From Mesorhizobium sp. M1B.F.Ca.ET.045.04.1.1 (GTDB lineage: Bacteria; Pseudomonadota; Alphaproteobacteria; Rhizobiales; Rhizobiaceae), in NCBI RefSeq assembly GCF_003952465.1, contig NZ_CP034448.1:2395001-2459000 (forward strand): a stretch of 64,000 bases of DNA, read 5' to 3'. Positions 1 through 8,136 of this stretch are shown one piece after another; within the stretch, counting starts at the first letter, position 1, and the number at the start of each line of letters is the position of its first letter. The notes under the pieces are model-generated. The model ran no database searches and had not been told where the DNA came from. It worked only from the letters and a program-made list of their open reading frames with translations. Made by a program: the position numbers and the translations under genes.

Positions 1-27
1 GCGGCGCCAGTTCAACGGAGAGAACAC

Positions 28-1134
28 ATGTTCAAGTTCACGGGGAAAGTGCTTTCCCTCTCGGCCGCGGCGCTCTTTGCGTCGACGGTGATTTCGTCCG
101 CGGATTCGCTGGACGACCTCGCCAAGGCCGCGAAGGCTGAAGGCCAGCTGACTGTCATCGCGCTTCCGCATGACTGGTGCGGCTACGGGGCGGTCATCGA
201 CGCTTTCAAGGCTAAGTATCCGGACATCAAGATCAACGAGCTCAACCCCGATGCCGGCTCCGGCGACGAGGTCGAGGCGATCAAGGCCAACAAGGACAAC
301 AAGGGCCCGCAGGCGCCAGACGTCATCGACGTCGGCCTGTCCTTCGGTCCGACCGCAAAGAAAGACGGCCTGATCCAGGCTTACAAAGTATCGACCTGGG
401 ATTCGATCCCGGACACCGCCAAGGATGCCGATGGTTTTTGGACCGGCGACTATTACGGCGTGCTGTCCTTCCTGGTGAACAAGGATCTCGTCAAGCAAGC
501 GCCGGCCGACTGGGCCGACCTTTTGAAGTCGGACTACGCCAACACCGTCGCCCTGGCCGGTGATCCGCGCGCCTCGAACCAGGCGATCCAGGCGGTCTAC
601 GCCGCCGGCCTGTCCGGTGGTGCCGCTGCTGGTGAAGCAGCCGGCACGGCAGGTCTCGACTTCTTCAAGAAGCTCAATGCCGCTGGCAATTTCGTGCCGG
701 TAATCGGCAAGCCGGCCACGCTGGCCCAAGGGCAGACCCCGATCCTGGTCACCTGGGACTACAACGCGCTTGCCGGCCGCGACACGCTGAAGGGCAACCC
801 GCCGGTCGACGTCGTCGTGCCGAAGACCGGCGTCGTCGCCGGCGTTTATGTGCAGGCGATCAGCGCTTATGCGCCGCATCCGAATGCGGCCAAGCTTTGG
901 CTCGAGTATCTCTACTCCGACGAGGGTCAGATCGGCTGGCTGAAGGGTTACTGCCATCCGATCCGCTTCAACGACCTCGCCAAGAGCGGCAAGCTTCCGG
1001 CCGACGTGATGGCCAAGCTGCCGCCGGCCGAAGCCTATGCATCGGCCGTGTTCCCGACCCTCGATGAGCAGGGCAAGGCCAAGGAAGCGATCACCAAGAA
1101 CTGGGACGCCACTGTCGGCGCCAACGTGAAGTAG
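28..1134 (+). CDS. ABC transporter periplasmic substrate-binding protein (family 1)
   Basis: This is a 368-residue extracellular solute-binding protein that should capture a small solute in the periplasm for the permeases encoded downstream. The N-terminus looks like a Sec signal peptide (basic start, hydrophobic core to about residue 24). The body has the family-1 fold typical of iron, thiamine, polyamine and phosphonate binders, with a conserved stretch near residues 280-305 (YAPHPNAAKLWLEYL). The ATG is preceded by GGAGAG at about 17-22. It is the first gene of a four-gene importer operon (28-4049). A 10-bp hairpin follows the stop, which probably lets this gene be expressed above the membrane components. 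The ligand cannot be read from the sequence; the permease and ATPase types suggest a polyamine, iron or phosphonate-type compound rather than a sugar. Confidence 0.88.
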   Translation: MFKFTGKVLSLSAAALFASTVISSADSLDDLAKAAKAEGQLTVIALPHDWCGYGAVIDAFKAKYPDIKINELNPDAGSGDEVEAIKANKDNKGPQAPDVIDVGLSFGPTAKKDGLIQAYKVSTWDSIPDTAKDADGFWTGDYYGVLSFLVNKDLVKQAPADWADLLKSDYANTVALAGDPRASNQAIQAVYAAGLSGGAAAGEAAGTAGLDFFKKLNAAGNFVPVIGKPATLAQGQTPILVTWDYNALAGRDTLKGNPPVDVVVPKTGVVAGVYVQAISAYAPHPNAAKLWLEYLYSDEGQIGWLKGYCHPIRFNDLAKSGKLPADVMAKLPPAEAYASAVFPTLDEQGKAKEAITKNWDATVGANVK

Positions 1135-1146
1135 CAGAATGATACG

Positions 1147-1170
1147 GCCGGGCGGCTCTGGCCGCCCGGC
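1147..1170 (+). terminator. intercistronic hairpin after binding-protein gene
   Basis: A perfect 10-bp inverted repeat (GCCGGGCGGC, loop TCTG, GCCGCCCGGC) sits between the binding-protein stop and the permease start. It is followed by TCTTCT, not a clean T run. Such hairpins commonly protect the upstream message or attenuate transcription, giving more binding protein than permease. Confidence 0.6.
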
Positions 1171-1195
1171 TCTTCTCACAGACGGTAGCCGGCGC

Positions 1196-2185
1196 ATGAC
1201 CGATCTCTCGCTTTCCAACCAGACAATTGCGGGAAAGGCCGCGCCGCCCAGCGAGGCGCGCGCGTTACGGCTGCCGACGCAGTGGCTGGGCGTTGCGCCA
1301 TTCTTCATCTTCGCCATTATGTTCCTGATCCTGCCCACGCTTTACCTGATGCTGGGCGCGTTCCAGAATGATGCCGGCGAGTTCACCCTCGAAAACATCA
1401 TTGGTATCTTCGACCCGCCCAATCTGTCGAACTATTTGCAGTGCCAGATTAATTCCTGGGCTTCCTGGGTCGATGGAAACTGTAGCCTGCCCACGATCGT
1501 CGCCGCGTACTGGATCTCTATCAAGGTCAGCCTGGCCTCTTCGCTGATCGGCGCATTTGCGGGCCTGGCGATAGCCATCGCCATCGTGCGCGGCGGCCTG
1601 CCGGAGTGGATACGCTCGGCCACGCTGACCTTTTCCGGTGTGGCCTCCAATTTCGCCGGCATCCCGCTGGCTTTCGCCTTCCTTGCCACCCTCGGCCGGC
1701 TCGGCCTCGCCACGGTGCTCTTAAACACCGTGTTTGGTCTCAACATCTATGCGCACGGCTTCAACATCCTGTCCTTCTGGGGCCTGACGCTGACCTACGT
1801 TTATTTCCAGATTCCGCTGATGGTGGTCATCATCACTCCGGCGATCGATGGGCTGAAGCGGGAATGGGGCGAGGCGGCCGCCACGCTGGGGGCCACCACA
1901 GCGCAATACTGGCGCATGGTGGTCATACCGGTGATCTGGCCGAGTTTCCTCGGCACTGTGATCCTCCTTTTCGCCAACGCCTTTGGCGCCATCGCCACCG
2001 CTTACGCGCTGACCGGCTCGTCTTTGAACATCATTCCGATCGTGCTCTATGCGCAGATCCGTGGTGACGTGTTGCACAACGCGCATCTCGGCTATGCCAT
2101 CGCCTTCGGCATGATCGTCATCACCGGCCTCGCCAATGTCTTCTACATCTGGTTCCGGACACGCTCGGAAAGGTGGCTGAAATGA
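1196..2185 (+). CDS. ABC transporter permease (first inner-membrane subunit)
   Basis: This 329-residue inner-membrane permease belongs to the binding-protein-dependent (MetI-like) superfamily. It has a hydrophobic helix at about residues 34-55 followed by a periplasmic loop, then five or so further membrane helices. The EAA-type loop for ATPase contact is visible as EWGEAAATLGAT near residues 222-233. The open frame extends upstream to 1139, but that extension would read through the intercistronic hairpin, so the ATG at 1196 is preferred. The stop overlaps the next start by four bases (ATGA), which implies translational coupling. It pairs with the next gene as a heterodimeric channel. Confidence 0.87.
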   Translation: MTDLSLSNQTIAGKAAPPSEARALRLPTQWLGVAPFFIFAIMFLILPTLYLMLGAFQNDAGEFTLENIIGIFDPPNLSNYLQCQINSWASWVDGNCSLPTIVAAYWISIKVSLASSLIGAFAGLAIAIAIVRGGLPEWIRSATLTFSGVASNFAGIPLAFAFLATLGRLGLATVLLNTVFGLNIYAHGFNILSFWGLTLTYVYFQIPLMVVIITPAIDGLKREWGEAAATLGATTAQYWRMVVIPVIWPSFLGTVILLFANAFGAIATAYALTGSSLNIIPIVLYAQIRGDVLHNAHLGYAIAFGMIVITGLANVFYIWFRTRSERWLK

Positions 2186-2973
2186 AGACCGGACGCTTCT
2201 GGGCCTGGGTCGTTTTCATCCTTGGCGCGGCCTATTTCTTCATCCCGCTGATCGCGACGGTGGAATTCTCCATGCGCATGCGCCGCGGCGCCTATTCTTT
2301 CGACGCCTACCAGATCGTGTTGGGCGACGCGCGCTTCCAGGCGACCTTCATGTATTCGGTGATCGCCGCCATCTTCACCATCATCCTCGGCGTGCTGGTC
2401 GTGGTGCCGGCCGCCTACTGGATCCGGCTGCGGCTGCCGCAGATCAGACCGGTCGTCGAGTTCATCACGCTGTTGCCGCTGGTCATTCCGGCCATCGTCA
2501 TCGTCTTCGGCTACATCAGGATGTATGGCTCGAACTCGCCGCTGCCCTTCCTGGCGAATGACACCGCGACCAACGCCCTGCTGGTCATCGGCTATGCCAC
2601 GCTGTCGCTTCCCTACATGTACCGGGCGGTGGATACAGGCCTTCGCACCATCGACGTGCGCACGCTGACGGAAGCGGCGCAGATCCTCGGGGCGGGCTGG
2701 TCCACCATCATTACTCGGGTGATCCTGCCAAACGTGCTGATCGCTGTGCTCTCCGGCGCCTTTCTGACCTTCGCCATCGTCATCGGCGAGTTCACGATGG
2801 CCAGCCTGCTCAACCGCCCGGCCTTCGGCCCGTATCTGCAGAATATTGGCGCCAATCGCGCCTATGAACCGGCGGCGCTTGCCATCATCGCCTTTGCCAT
2901 AACCTGGGGCTGCATGTCGCTGATCCAGATCCTGTCGCGTTTCGCGCCGAAATCGGCGAACCGCCCGAACTGA
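2182..2973 (+). CDS. ABC transporter permease (second inner-membrane subunit)
   Basis: This 263-residue PotC-like permease starts at an ATG inside the stop of the previous gene. A GTG at 2173 in the same frame is a less likely start. Six membrane segments are apparent, beginning at residues 8-25. The EAA loop LTEAAQILGAGW lies in the second half, and NRPAFGPYLQNIG follows in the periplasmic part. The charged C-terminus is cytoplasmic. It should form the translocation pore with the preceding permease, driven by the ATPase that starts 11 bp downstream. Confidence 0.87.
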   Translation: MKTGRFWAWVVFILGAAYFFIPLIATVEFSMRMRRGAYSFDAYQIVLGDARFQATFMYSVIAAIFTIILGVLVVVPAAYWIRLRLPQIRPVVEFITLLPLVIPAIVIVFGYIRMYGSNSPLPFLANDTATNALLVIGYATLSLPYMYRAVDTGLRTIDVRTLTEAAQILGAGWSTIITRVILPNVLIAVLSGAFLTFAIVIGEFTMASLLNRPAFGPYLQNIGANRAYEPAALAIIAFAITWGCMSLIQILSRFAPKSANRPN

Positions 2974-2984
2974 AAGAAGAAGCC

Positions 2985-4049
2985 ATGGCCGAGCCGTTCC
3001 TCTCCATCCAGCATGTGCGAAAGGCCTTTGGCGCCACTACCGTGGTGCAGGATTTCAATCTCGATGTCGAGCCGGGCGAATTTGTCTCCTTCCTGGGTCC
3101 GTCCGGCTGCGGCAAGACGACGGTGCTGCGCATGGTCGCCGGCTTCGAGGAGCCCTCGGCCGGCAAGATCGTCGTCGGAGGCAAGGATATCACCAGGCTG
3201 AAGCCCAACCAGCGCAATGTCGGCATGGTGTTCCAGGCCTATGCGCTGTTCCCCAATCTGACGGTGGCGCAGAACATCGGCTTCGGACTGAAAGTAGCCG
3301 GCATGCCGAAGGCAGATGCCGACAGGCGCGTCGCCGAGATGCTCGACATCATCAAGCTGCCGCAGATGGGCGACCGCTACCCCTACCAACTTTCCGGCGG
3401 CCAGCAGCAGCGCATTGCGCTGGCGCGCGCGATCGCGCCGAAGCCGAAACTCTTGCTGCTCGACGAGCCGCTGTCGGCGCTCGACGCCAAGGTGCGGGTG
3501 TCGCTGCGCGAGGAAATCCGCTCGATCCAGAAGAAGCTGGGCATCACCACCATCTTCGTCACGCACGACCAGGAAGAGGCGCTGTCGATCTCCGACCGCA
3601 TCGCCGTCATGTATGGCGGCAGGGCCGAGCAGGTCGGCACGCCCTTCGAGATCTACAATCGGCCGGCGACCAAGTTCGTCGCCAATTTCGTCGGCACGCT
3701 CAATGTGCTGGAAGGCAAGGTCACCGATGCCTCCTCGGGCAAGGTGCAGGTCAACGCGCAGGAGGTCTCGCTCAAGGGCAAGCTCAACGGCTCGAAGTCC
3801 GGCGACACGCTGTCCTTGGCACTGCGGCCGGAAGCGATCTCGCTGGCGCGCCAGCCCGGCCATGACACCAGCCTGTCGGGCGAGATCGCCGAAGTGCATT
3901 TCCTGGGCTCGGTCATCCGCGTGCGCGTCGGCATCGGCGGCAACACGGTTTCGCTCGACACCTTCAACAACTCCGCGACGCCGCCGCCCGTTGTCGGCGA
4001 GAAGGCGGACATCTCCTTCTCGTCGGGCGACATGCTGGTGCTGCATTAG
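2985..4049 (+). CDS. ABC transporter ATP-binding protein (PotA/FbpC type)
   Basis: This 354-residue ATPase powers the importer encoded upstream. Walker A is GPSGCGKTT at residues 38-46, the signature is LSGGQQQR, and Walker B is LLLLDEP with the switch His in FVTHDQEEA. The C-terminal third (from about residue 240) is a TOBE-type beta domain, as in polyamine, iron and phosphonate importers. The ATG at 2985 follows an AG-rich ribosome-binding site. It is the last gene of the operon; a large palindrome follows at 4078-4107. Confidence 0.93.
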   Translation: MAEPFLSIQHVRKAFGATTVVQDFNLDVEPGEFVSFLGPSGCGKTTVLRMVAGFEEPSAGKIVVGGKDITRLKPNQRNVGMVFQAYALFPNLTVAQNIGFGLKVAGMPKADADRRVAEMLDIIKLPQMGDRYPYQLSGGQQQRIALARAIAPKPKLLLLDEPLSALDAKVRVSLREEIRSIQKKLGITTIFVTHDQEEALSISDRIAVMYGGRAEQVGTPFEIYNRPATKFVANFVGTLNVLEGKVTDASSGKVQVNAQEVSLKGKLNGSKSGDTLSLALRPEAISLARQPGHDTSLSGEIAEVHFLGSVIRVRVGIGGNTVSLDTFNNSATPPPVVGEKADISFSSGDMLVLH

Positions 4050-4077
4050 CGAAGCTGGAGCGCCGCGTTCCTTCACA

Positions 4078-4107
4078 CCCCCCTCTGTCCTGCAGGACAG
4101 AGGGGGG
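4078..4107. repeat. palindrome, possible terminator of importer operon
   Basis: A perfect 13-bp inverted repeat (CCCCCCTCTGTCC, loop TGCA, GGACAGAGGGGGG) lies 28 bp after the ATPase stop. There is no T run after it, so it may be a rho-assisted terminator or a dispersed palindromic element. Confidence 0.6.
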
Positions 4108-4251
4108 GTGCTGTCCCGCCAGCGCTTCGGATTTCTGCACCGCAGGGGCGTTCTGGGACGATCCGATTCACACTGCCAATCTTGCCGGACAATCAACAGC
4201 ATCCTATCGGAAGGCACTGCCAACTCGCCCGCTTCGCCGCTACGATGAGCC

Positions 4252-5805
4252 ATGGCGCTGTTCGAAGTCACCTTGATCCTGCTTTTGATTGCCGTCGCGC
4301 TGACGGCGCTGTCACGCTGGCTGGAGGTGCCTTATCCGTCGCTCCTTGCCCTGGCCGGGGCAGGGCTCGCCTTCCTGCCGGGCGCCCCGATGATCGAGAT
4401 CGATCCGGAACTGGCGCTGGCGCTGTTCATCGCGCCTGTGCTTCTCGATGCCGCCTATGACACATCGCTGCGCGACCTGAAGCGCTACCGGCTGTCGCTG
4501 GTGCTGCTGGCGCTCGGCGCCGTCGTCTTCACCACCGTGGTCGTTGCCTTCGTCGGCTGGAAGATGGCCGGCCTGCCAATCGCGGCGGCGATCGCGCTCG
4601 GCGCCATCGTCGCTCCGCCGGACGCCGTGGCGGCGAGCGCCGTGCTCAACCAATTCAAGGTGCCGCACCGGCTCACCGCCATCCTGCAGGGCGAGAGCCT
4701 GCTCAACGATGCCACGGCACTGCTGATCTACCGGATTGCGGTTTCGGCCGCCATCGGCTCGGTCATGCTGAAGGACGCGGTGCCGGTGGTCCTTTTATCG
4801 ACGGTTGGCAGCGTTGCCGCCGGCTATCTGTTCGGGCGCATCTCGCTGCTGACCCTGACGCGGATCGAGGATGCGGCAAGCAGCACCGTGGTGCAGTTTG
4901 CCGGAACCTTCGCGGTCTGGATCATCGCCGACAGGATCGGCCTCTCCGCCATTATCACCATCGTCGTCTATGCCATCACCATCGCGCGCACCGCACCGCG
5001 CCACATGACGGCGAGGCGCCGCGTCAGCACCTATTCGGTCTGGGAGTCGGCGGTGTTCGTGCTCAACGTGCTTGCTTTCGTGCTGATGGGCCTGCAGGCA
5101 CGGTCGATCGTCGGCCGGCTCTCCGGCGAGGGGCAAGGCGATGCATTTGCCTTCGCCGCAACAGTGCTGGCCGTCGTCATCGTGGCGCGCCTCGTCTGGG
5201 TGCTGGCTTATGTCGCCATCATGAGACGGTTTGCCCGCTTCGACAGCGAAGAACAAAGGCGGGATGCGCCGACGTTTCGCGGTGCCGTGCTCGTCGGCTG
5301 GTGCGGCATGCGCGGGCTGGTGACGCTGGTCGCGGCTATTGCCTTGCCGACGGGCTTCCCCGGCCGTGATCCGATCGTGCTTGCCGCCTTCGCTGTCGTG
5401 CTCGGCACGCTGGTGCTGCAAGGCATCAGCCTGAAGCCGCTGCTGCGCCGGCTCGATTTCGAGCGGGATACGACGGTGGACCGCGAGGTGGCCCAGGCGC
5501 GCGTTGCCATCATGCAAGCCGCGCTCGACGTGCTGAGCCGCAAGACGACGGCCGCAGCCGCGGTCGTGCGCGAGCAGTACGAGGCTCAGCGTCTGGTCGC
5601 CGAGAATCCGGAAGATGCGCAGGCGGCCACCGAATACGACCGGCTGCGCCTCTATGCCATCAACCGCCAGCGCGACACGCTGGAGGAGCTGCGCCGCAAC
5701 GGCACGATCGGCGACGAGGCCTACCACCGGCTGGAAGAGGAGATCGACTGGGCCGAGCTGGCTGCATCGCCGGCCGGACGGTTCCAGCCGCTCACGACTT
5801 ATTAG
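4252..5805 (+). CDS. Na+/H+ antiporter, CPA1 family
   Basis: This 517-residue cation/proton antiporter should exchange Na+ (or K+) for protons across the inner membrane and help pH and salt homeostasis. About twelve hydrophobic segments fill the first 400 residues. The diagnostic motifs are APPDAVAASAVL at about residues 122-133 and GESLLNDATALLIYR at about 147-161, which hold the acidic ion-binding residues of CPA1 exchangers. The C-terminal 110 residues are charged, helical and probably cytoplasmic. It stands alone between the importer operon and the EEP gene. A dispersed repeat begins immediately after its stop codon. Confidence 0.9.
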   Translation: MALFEVTLILLLIAVALTALSRWLEVPYPSLLALAGAGLAFLPGAPMIEIDPELALALFIAPVLLDAAYDTSLRDLKRYRLSLVLLALGAVVFTTVVVAFVGWKMAGLPIAAAIALGAIVAPPDAVAASAVLNQFKVPHRLTAILQGESLLNDATALLIYRIAVSAAIGSVMLKDAVPVVLLSTVGSVAAGYLFGRISLLTLTRIEDAASSTVVQFAGTFAVWIIADRIGLSAIITIVVYAITIARTAPRHMTARRRVSTYSVWESAVFVLNVLAFVLMGLQARSIVGRLSGEGQGDAFAFAATVLAVVIVARLVWVLAYVAIMRRFARFDSEEQRRDAPTFRGAVLVGWCGMRGLVTLVAAIALPTGFPGRDPIVLAAFAVVLGTLVLQGISLKPLLRRLDFERDTTVDREVAQARVAIMQAALDVLSRKTTAAAAVVREQYEAQRLVAENPEDAQAATEYDRLRLYAINRQRDTLEELRRNGTIGDEAYHRLEEEIDWAELAASPAGRFQPLTTY

Positions 5806-5903
5806 AGCAATTCCAGGAAAAGTGCGTAACGGTTTTCCGTCCGGAATTGCGTAAAAACAAATGGTTAGAGCAGTTCAGCGTTTCGTGAAACGATGAACCG
5901 CTC
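5804..5903. repeat. composite palindromic repeat, copy 1
   Basis: Module B (5807-5870) begins GCAATTCC and carries an inverted GGAATTGC. Module A (5868-5903) is an imperfect palindrome running from GAGC to GCTC around CGTTTC/GAAACG. Module B is nearly identical, in reverse orientation, to 37000-37061 downstream of gltB. The element starts at the antiporter stop codon. It looks like a rhizobial dispersed intergenic repeat. Confidence 0.75.
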
Positions 5904-6018
5904 AAGGGATGGGCCGATCCGGTGATTATCGGCTGGACCATTTCGCGTGCCGCCACGGTCCATTGCAACGCCATCGGCGGGGCGCTACTGCGGTCATCGG
6001 AATTGAGCCGGTTAATCG

Positions 6019-6936
6019 ATGAAGCTGGTAAGCTACAATATCCAGTACGGGTTCGGCAGCGACGGCCGCTACGATCTCGCGCGCGCAGCGCGCCTTGTCG
6101 ATGGCGCCGACATCATCGCGTTGCAAGAAGTCGAGCGGCACTGGCAGCGCAGCAATGGCGACGACCAGCCGGAGATGCTTTCACGGCTGCTGCCCGACTA
6201 TTACTGGGCCTATGGCCCGGCCTTCGACATGGACGCCAGCGAAAAGCGTGACGACCGGGTCGTGAACCGCCGGCGGCAGTTCGGTACGATGGTGCTGTCG
6301 AAGCTGCCGATCGTCTGGTCAAGGCTGCACGTGCTGCCGCTGCGCCGCACGCTCAGGCCGCTCAACACCCGCAACGCGGCGCTGGAATGCATGATCCGCA
6401 CGCCGGCGGGACCCGTGCGGGTTATCTCGCTGCACCTTGCGCATATCGCGGCCGAGGAGAGGCTGGAACAGATCGACTATCTGCTTGGCGAGCATCGCCG
6501 TGCGCCGTCCGACGGCGGCCCGTGGAGCGGCGCCGACGATGAGCCGCAGCGCAATTGGAGCAATGGCGAGCCCGAACCGGAAAACCCGCTGGCGGCGATC
6601 TGGCTTGGCGATTTCAATATGGAACCGAGAAGCGCCGAATACCGGCGCATCGTCGGCAGCACGCCCTATCATCGCGCCGCCGCCTATCTCGGCGGCTTCG
6701 TCGACGCCGCTTCCGTCGCCAGCGAGCCCGTGCCGGACTTCCATACGCACGAAAAGATCATCGACGGCAGGCTGGCGAAACGACGGCTCGACCATTGCTT
6801 CGTCGGCGGCGTGCTGGCCGGGCGGGTGCGCTCGGTCGGCGCCGACATCGGGGAGGTGGCTTCGGACCATTTCCCGCTCAGGGTCGATATCGATCTGGAA
6901 ACGCCGGGCATTGCCCCAGGCCTGGCGGGCAGGTGA
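6019..6936 (+). CDS. endonuclease/exonuclease/phosphatase (EEP) family protein
   Basis: This 305-residue cytoplasmic protein has the metal-dependent EEP fold, whose members hydrolyse phosphodiester or phosphomonoester bonds in nucleic acids, lipids or small molecules. The expected blocks are present in order: NIQYG at the N-terminus, LQEVERHW with the metal-binding Glu at about residue 36, SLHLAHI near 137, LGDFNMEP near 197 and SDHFPLRV near the C-terminus. No signal peptide is visible. No convincing ribosome-binding site precedes the ATG, so the start is less certain. The EamA transporter begins 7 bp downstream, suggesting a two-gene operon. The substrate is unknown. Confidence 0.82.
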   Translation: MKLVSYNIQYGFGSDGRYDLARAARLVDGADIIALQEVERHWQRSNGDDQPEMLSRLLPDYYWAYGPAFDMDASEKRDDRVVNRRRQFGTMVLSKLPIVWSRLHVLPLRRTLRPLNTRNAALECMIRTPAGPVRVISLHLAHIAAEERLEQIDYLLGEHRRAPSDGGPWSGADDEPQRNWSNGEPEPENPLAAIWLGDFNMEPRSAEYRRIVGSTPYHRAAAYLGGFVDAASVASEPVPDFHTHEKIIDGRLAKRRLDHCFVGGVLAGRVRSVGADIGEVASDHFPLRVDIDLETPGIAPGLAGR

Positions 6937-6943
6937 ACCGGGC

Positions 6944-7789
6944 ATGACGCTTTTCGTCTTCCTTGCGGTGCTCTCGGCCGCCGCCATGCATGCGATCTGG
7001 AACGCGCTGGTCAAGGTGCATCTCGACCGCTTCCTGTCGATCACGCTGATGACGCTCGGCATGGGATTTGCGGCGCTCCTCGTTCTTCCCTTCGTCGAGA
7101 TACCGAAAGCGGAGGTGTGGCCGTTCATTCTCGCCTCGGTCTTCTTCCATATGGGCTACCGGACGTTCCTGATCAGCGCCTACAAGGCCGGCGATTTCGC
7201 CCAGACCTATCCGCTGGCGCGCGGCACCGCGCCACTGCTTTCGGCGCTCGGCGCCATCGTCCTGGTCGGGGAGGTTCCTGCGCCGCTCGCGATCGTCGGC
7301 ATCGTGCTGTTGTCGATCGGTACGTTTGTCATGTCGTTTCGCGGCGGCGTGCATCTGGAGCGGTTCAACCTTCGCGCGGTCGGCTTCGCGCTTGGCACCT
7401 CGATCTTCATCGCCAGCTATACGCTGTCCGACGGCAGCGGCGCGCGGCTGGCGGCAACCGCGCAAAGCTATGCAGCCTGGCTGTTCGTCTGCGACGCTGC
7501 GTGGGCGCTGGTGCTATGCGTTGCCTTCCGTGGCCCGCAGTCGCTCCCCATGCTGGCGCGCGACTGGAAGGCAGGGCTTTTCACCGGCGTGCTCAGCGGC
7601 GCAGCCTACTGGATCGTGATGTGGGCGATGACCAAGGCGCCGATCGCCTCGGTCGCGTCGCTGCGCGAGACCTCGATCCTGTTCGCCATGCTGATCTCGG
7701 TGCTGGCGCTGGGCGAGAAGATGACGGCTTGGCGCGCCACCGCCGCGCTCGGGATCGTCGCCGGCGTGGTGGCGCTGCGGTTGGGATGA
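6944..7789 (+). CDS. EamA/DMT-family membrane transporter
   Basis: This 281-residue protein has about ten membrane helices arranged as two EamA repeats, the layout of drug/metabolite exporters. It begins MTLFVFLAVLSAAAMHAIWN, and the internal duplication appears as IWNALVK in the first half and YWIVMWAMTKAPIA in the second. The frame is open further upstream, but that part overlaps the EEP gene in another frame and is not hydrophobic, so the ATG at 6944 is the real start. The substrate is unknown. Confidence 0.85.
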   Translation: MTLFVFLAVLSAAAMHAIWNALVKVHLDRFLSITLMTLGMGFAALLVLPFVEIPKAEVWPFILASVFFHMGYRTFLISAYKAGDFAQTYPLARGTAPLLSALGAIVLVGEVPAPLAIVGIVLLSIGTFVMSFRGGVHLERFNLRAVGFALGTSIFIASYTLSDGSGARLAATAQSYAAWLFVCDAAWALVLCVAFRGPQSLPMLARDWKAGLFTGVLSGAAYWIVMWAMTKAPIASVASLRETSILFAMLISVLALGEKMTAWRATAALGIVAGVVALRLG

Positions 7790-7811
7790 ATCCGCAACGT
7801 GCCGTCCCGCT

Positions 7812-8126
7812 TCAGCCGGAAATTTCCAGATCGAAGACCATCAACCCGTCGGTGCCGCCATCAAGGGCGGCGACCAGCCGGGCGCCGGCGCGCCGATGCG
7901 CTTCGTGCACCAGATAGGCGTCGCGGGCGGCGGCATCGCGGAAATCGATGGTGAAGCCATGGCTGAAGCCGCGCGCGAAGGGCTCGGGGCTGACATTGGC
8001 GCTGAAATGGACCTTGCCCATGCCGTCGATCAACGAGCGCAGCCCCTCCAGATCGGCGTGGATCGCCATGTGCTCGGAGGTGGAGACATCGTCGCGGAAG
8101 CGGACGAAGACGCAGTGCCTGATCAT
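7812..8126 (-). CDS. Dabb (stress-responsive A/B barrel) domain protein
   Basis: This 104-residue protein is a single Dabb domain, a small dimeric ferredoxin-like alpha/beta barrel. It begins MIRHCVFVRFRDD, where the early His and the following strand are typical. Family members include enzymes, some of them cyclases or hydrolases, and proteins of unknown role. The ATG at 8126 is preceded by a GAGGGA ribosome-binding site; the longer frame upstream overlaps the next gene. It is the last gene of the 13-gene minus-strand run, 10 bp after the frameshifted GMC gene, so it is probably co-expressed with that catabolic cluster. Confidence 0.83.
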   Translation of the reverse strand: MIRHCVFVRFRDDVSTSEHMAIHADLEGLRSLIDGMGKVHFSANVSPEPFARGFSHGFTIDFRDAAARDAYLVHEAHRRAGARLVAALDGGTDGLMVFDLEISG

Positions 8127-8136
8127 CGATGTTCCC

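Noticed and set aside
2862..4271. Open frame of 469 codons on the minus strand over the ABC ATPase
   Set aside because: It is antisense to an ATPase with intact Walker and signature motifs and has no domain of its own.
6437..6943. N-terminal extension of the EamA transporter by 169 residues
   Set aside because: This part is an out-of-frame reading of the EEP gene, Arg-rich and not hydrophobic. The transporter begins naturally at 6944.
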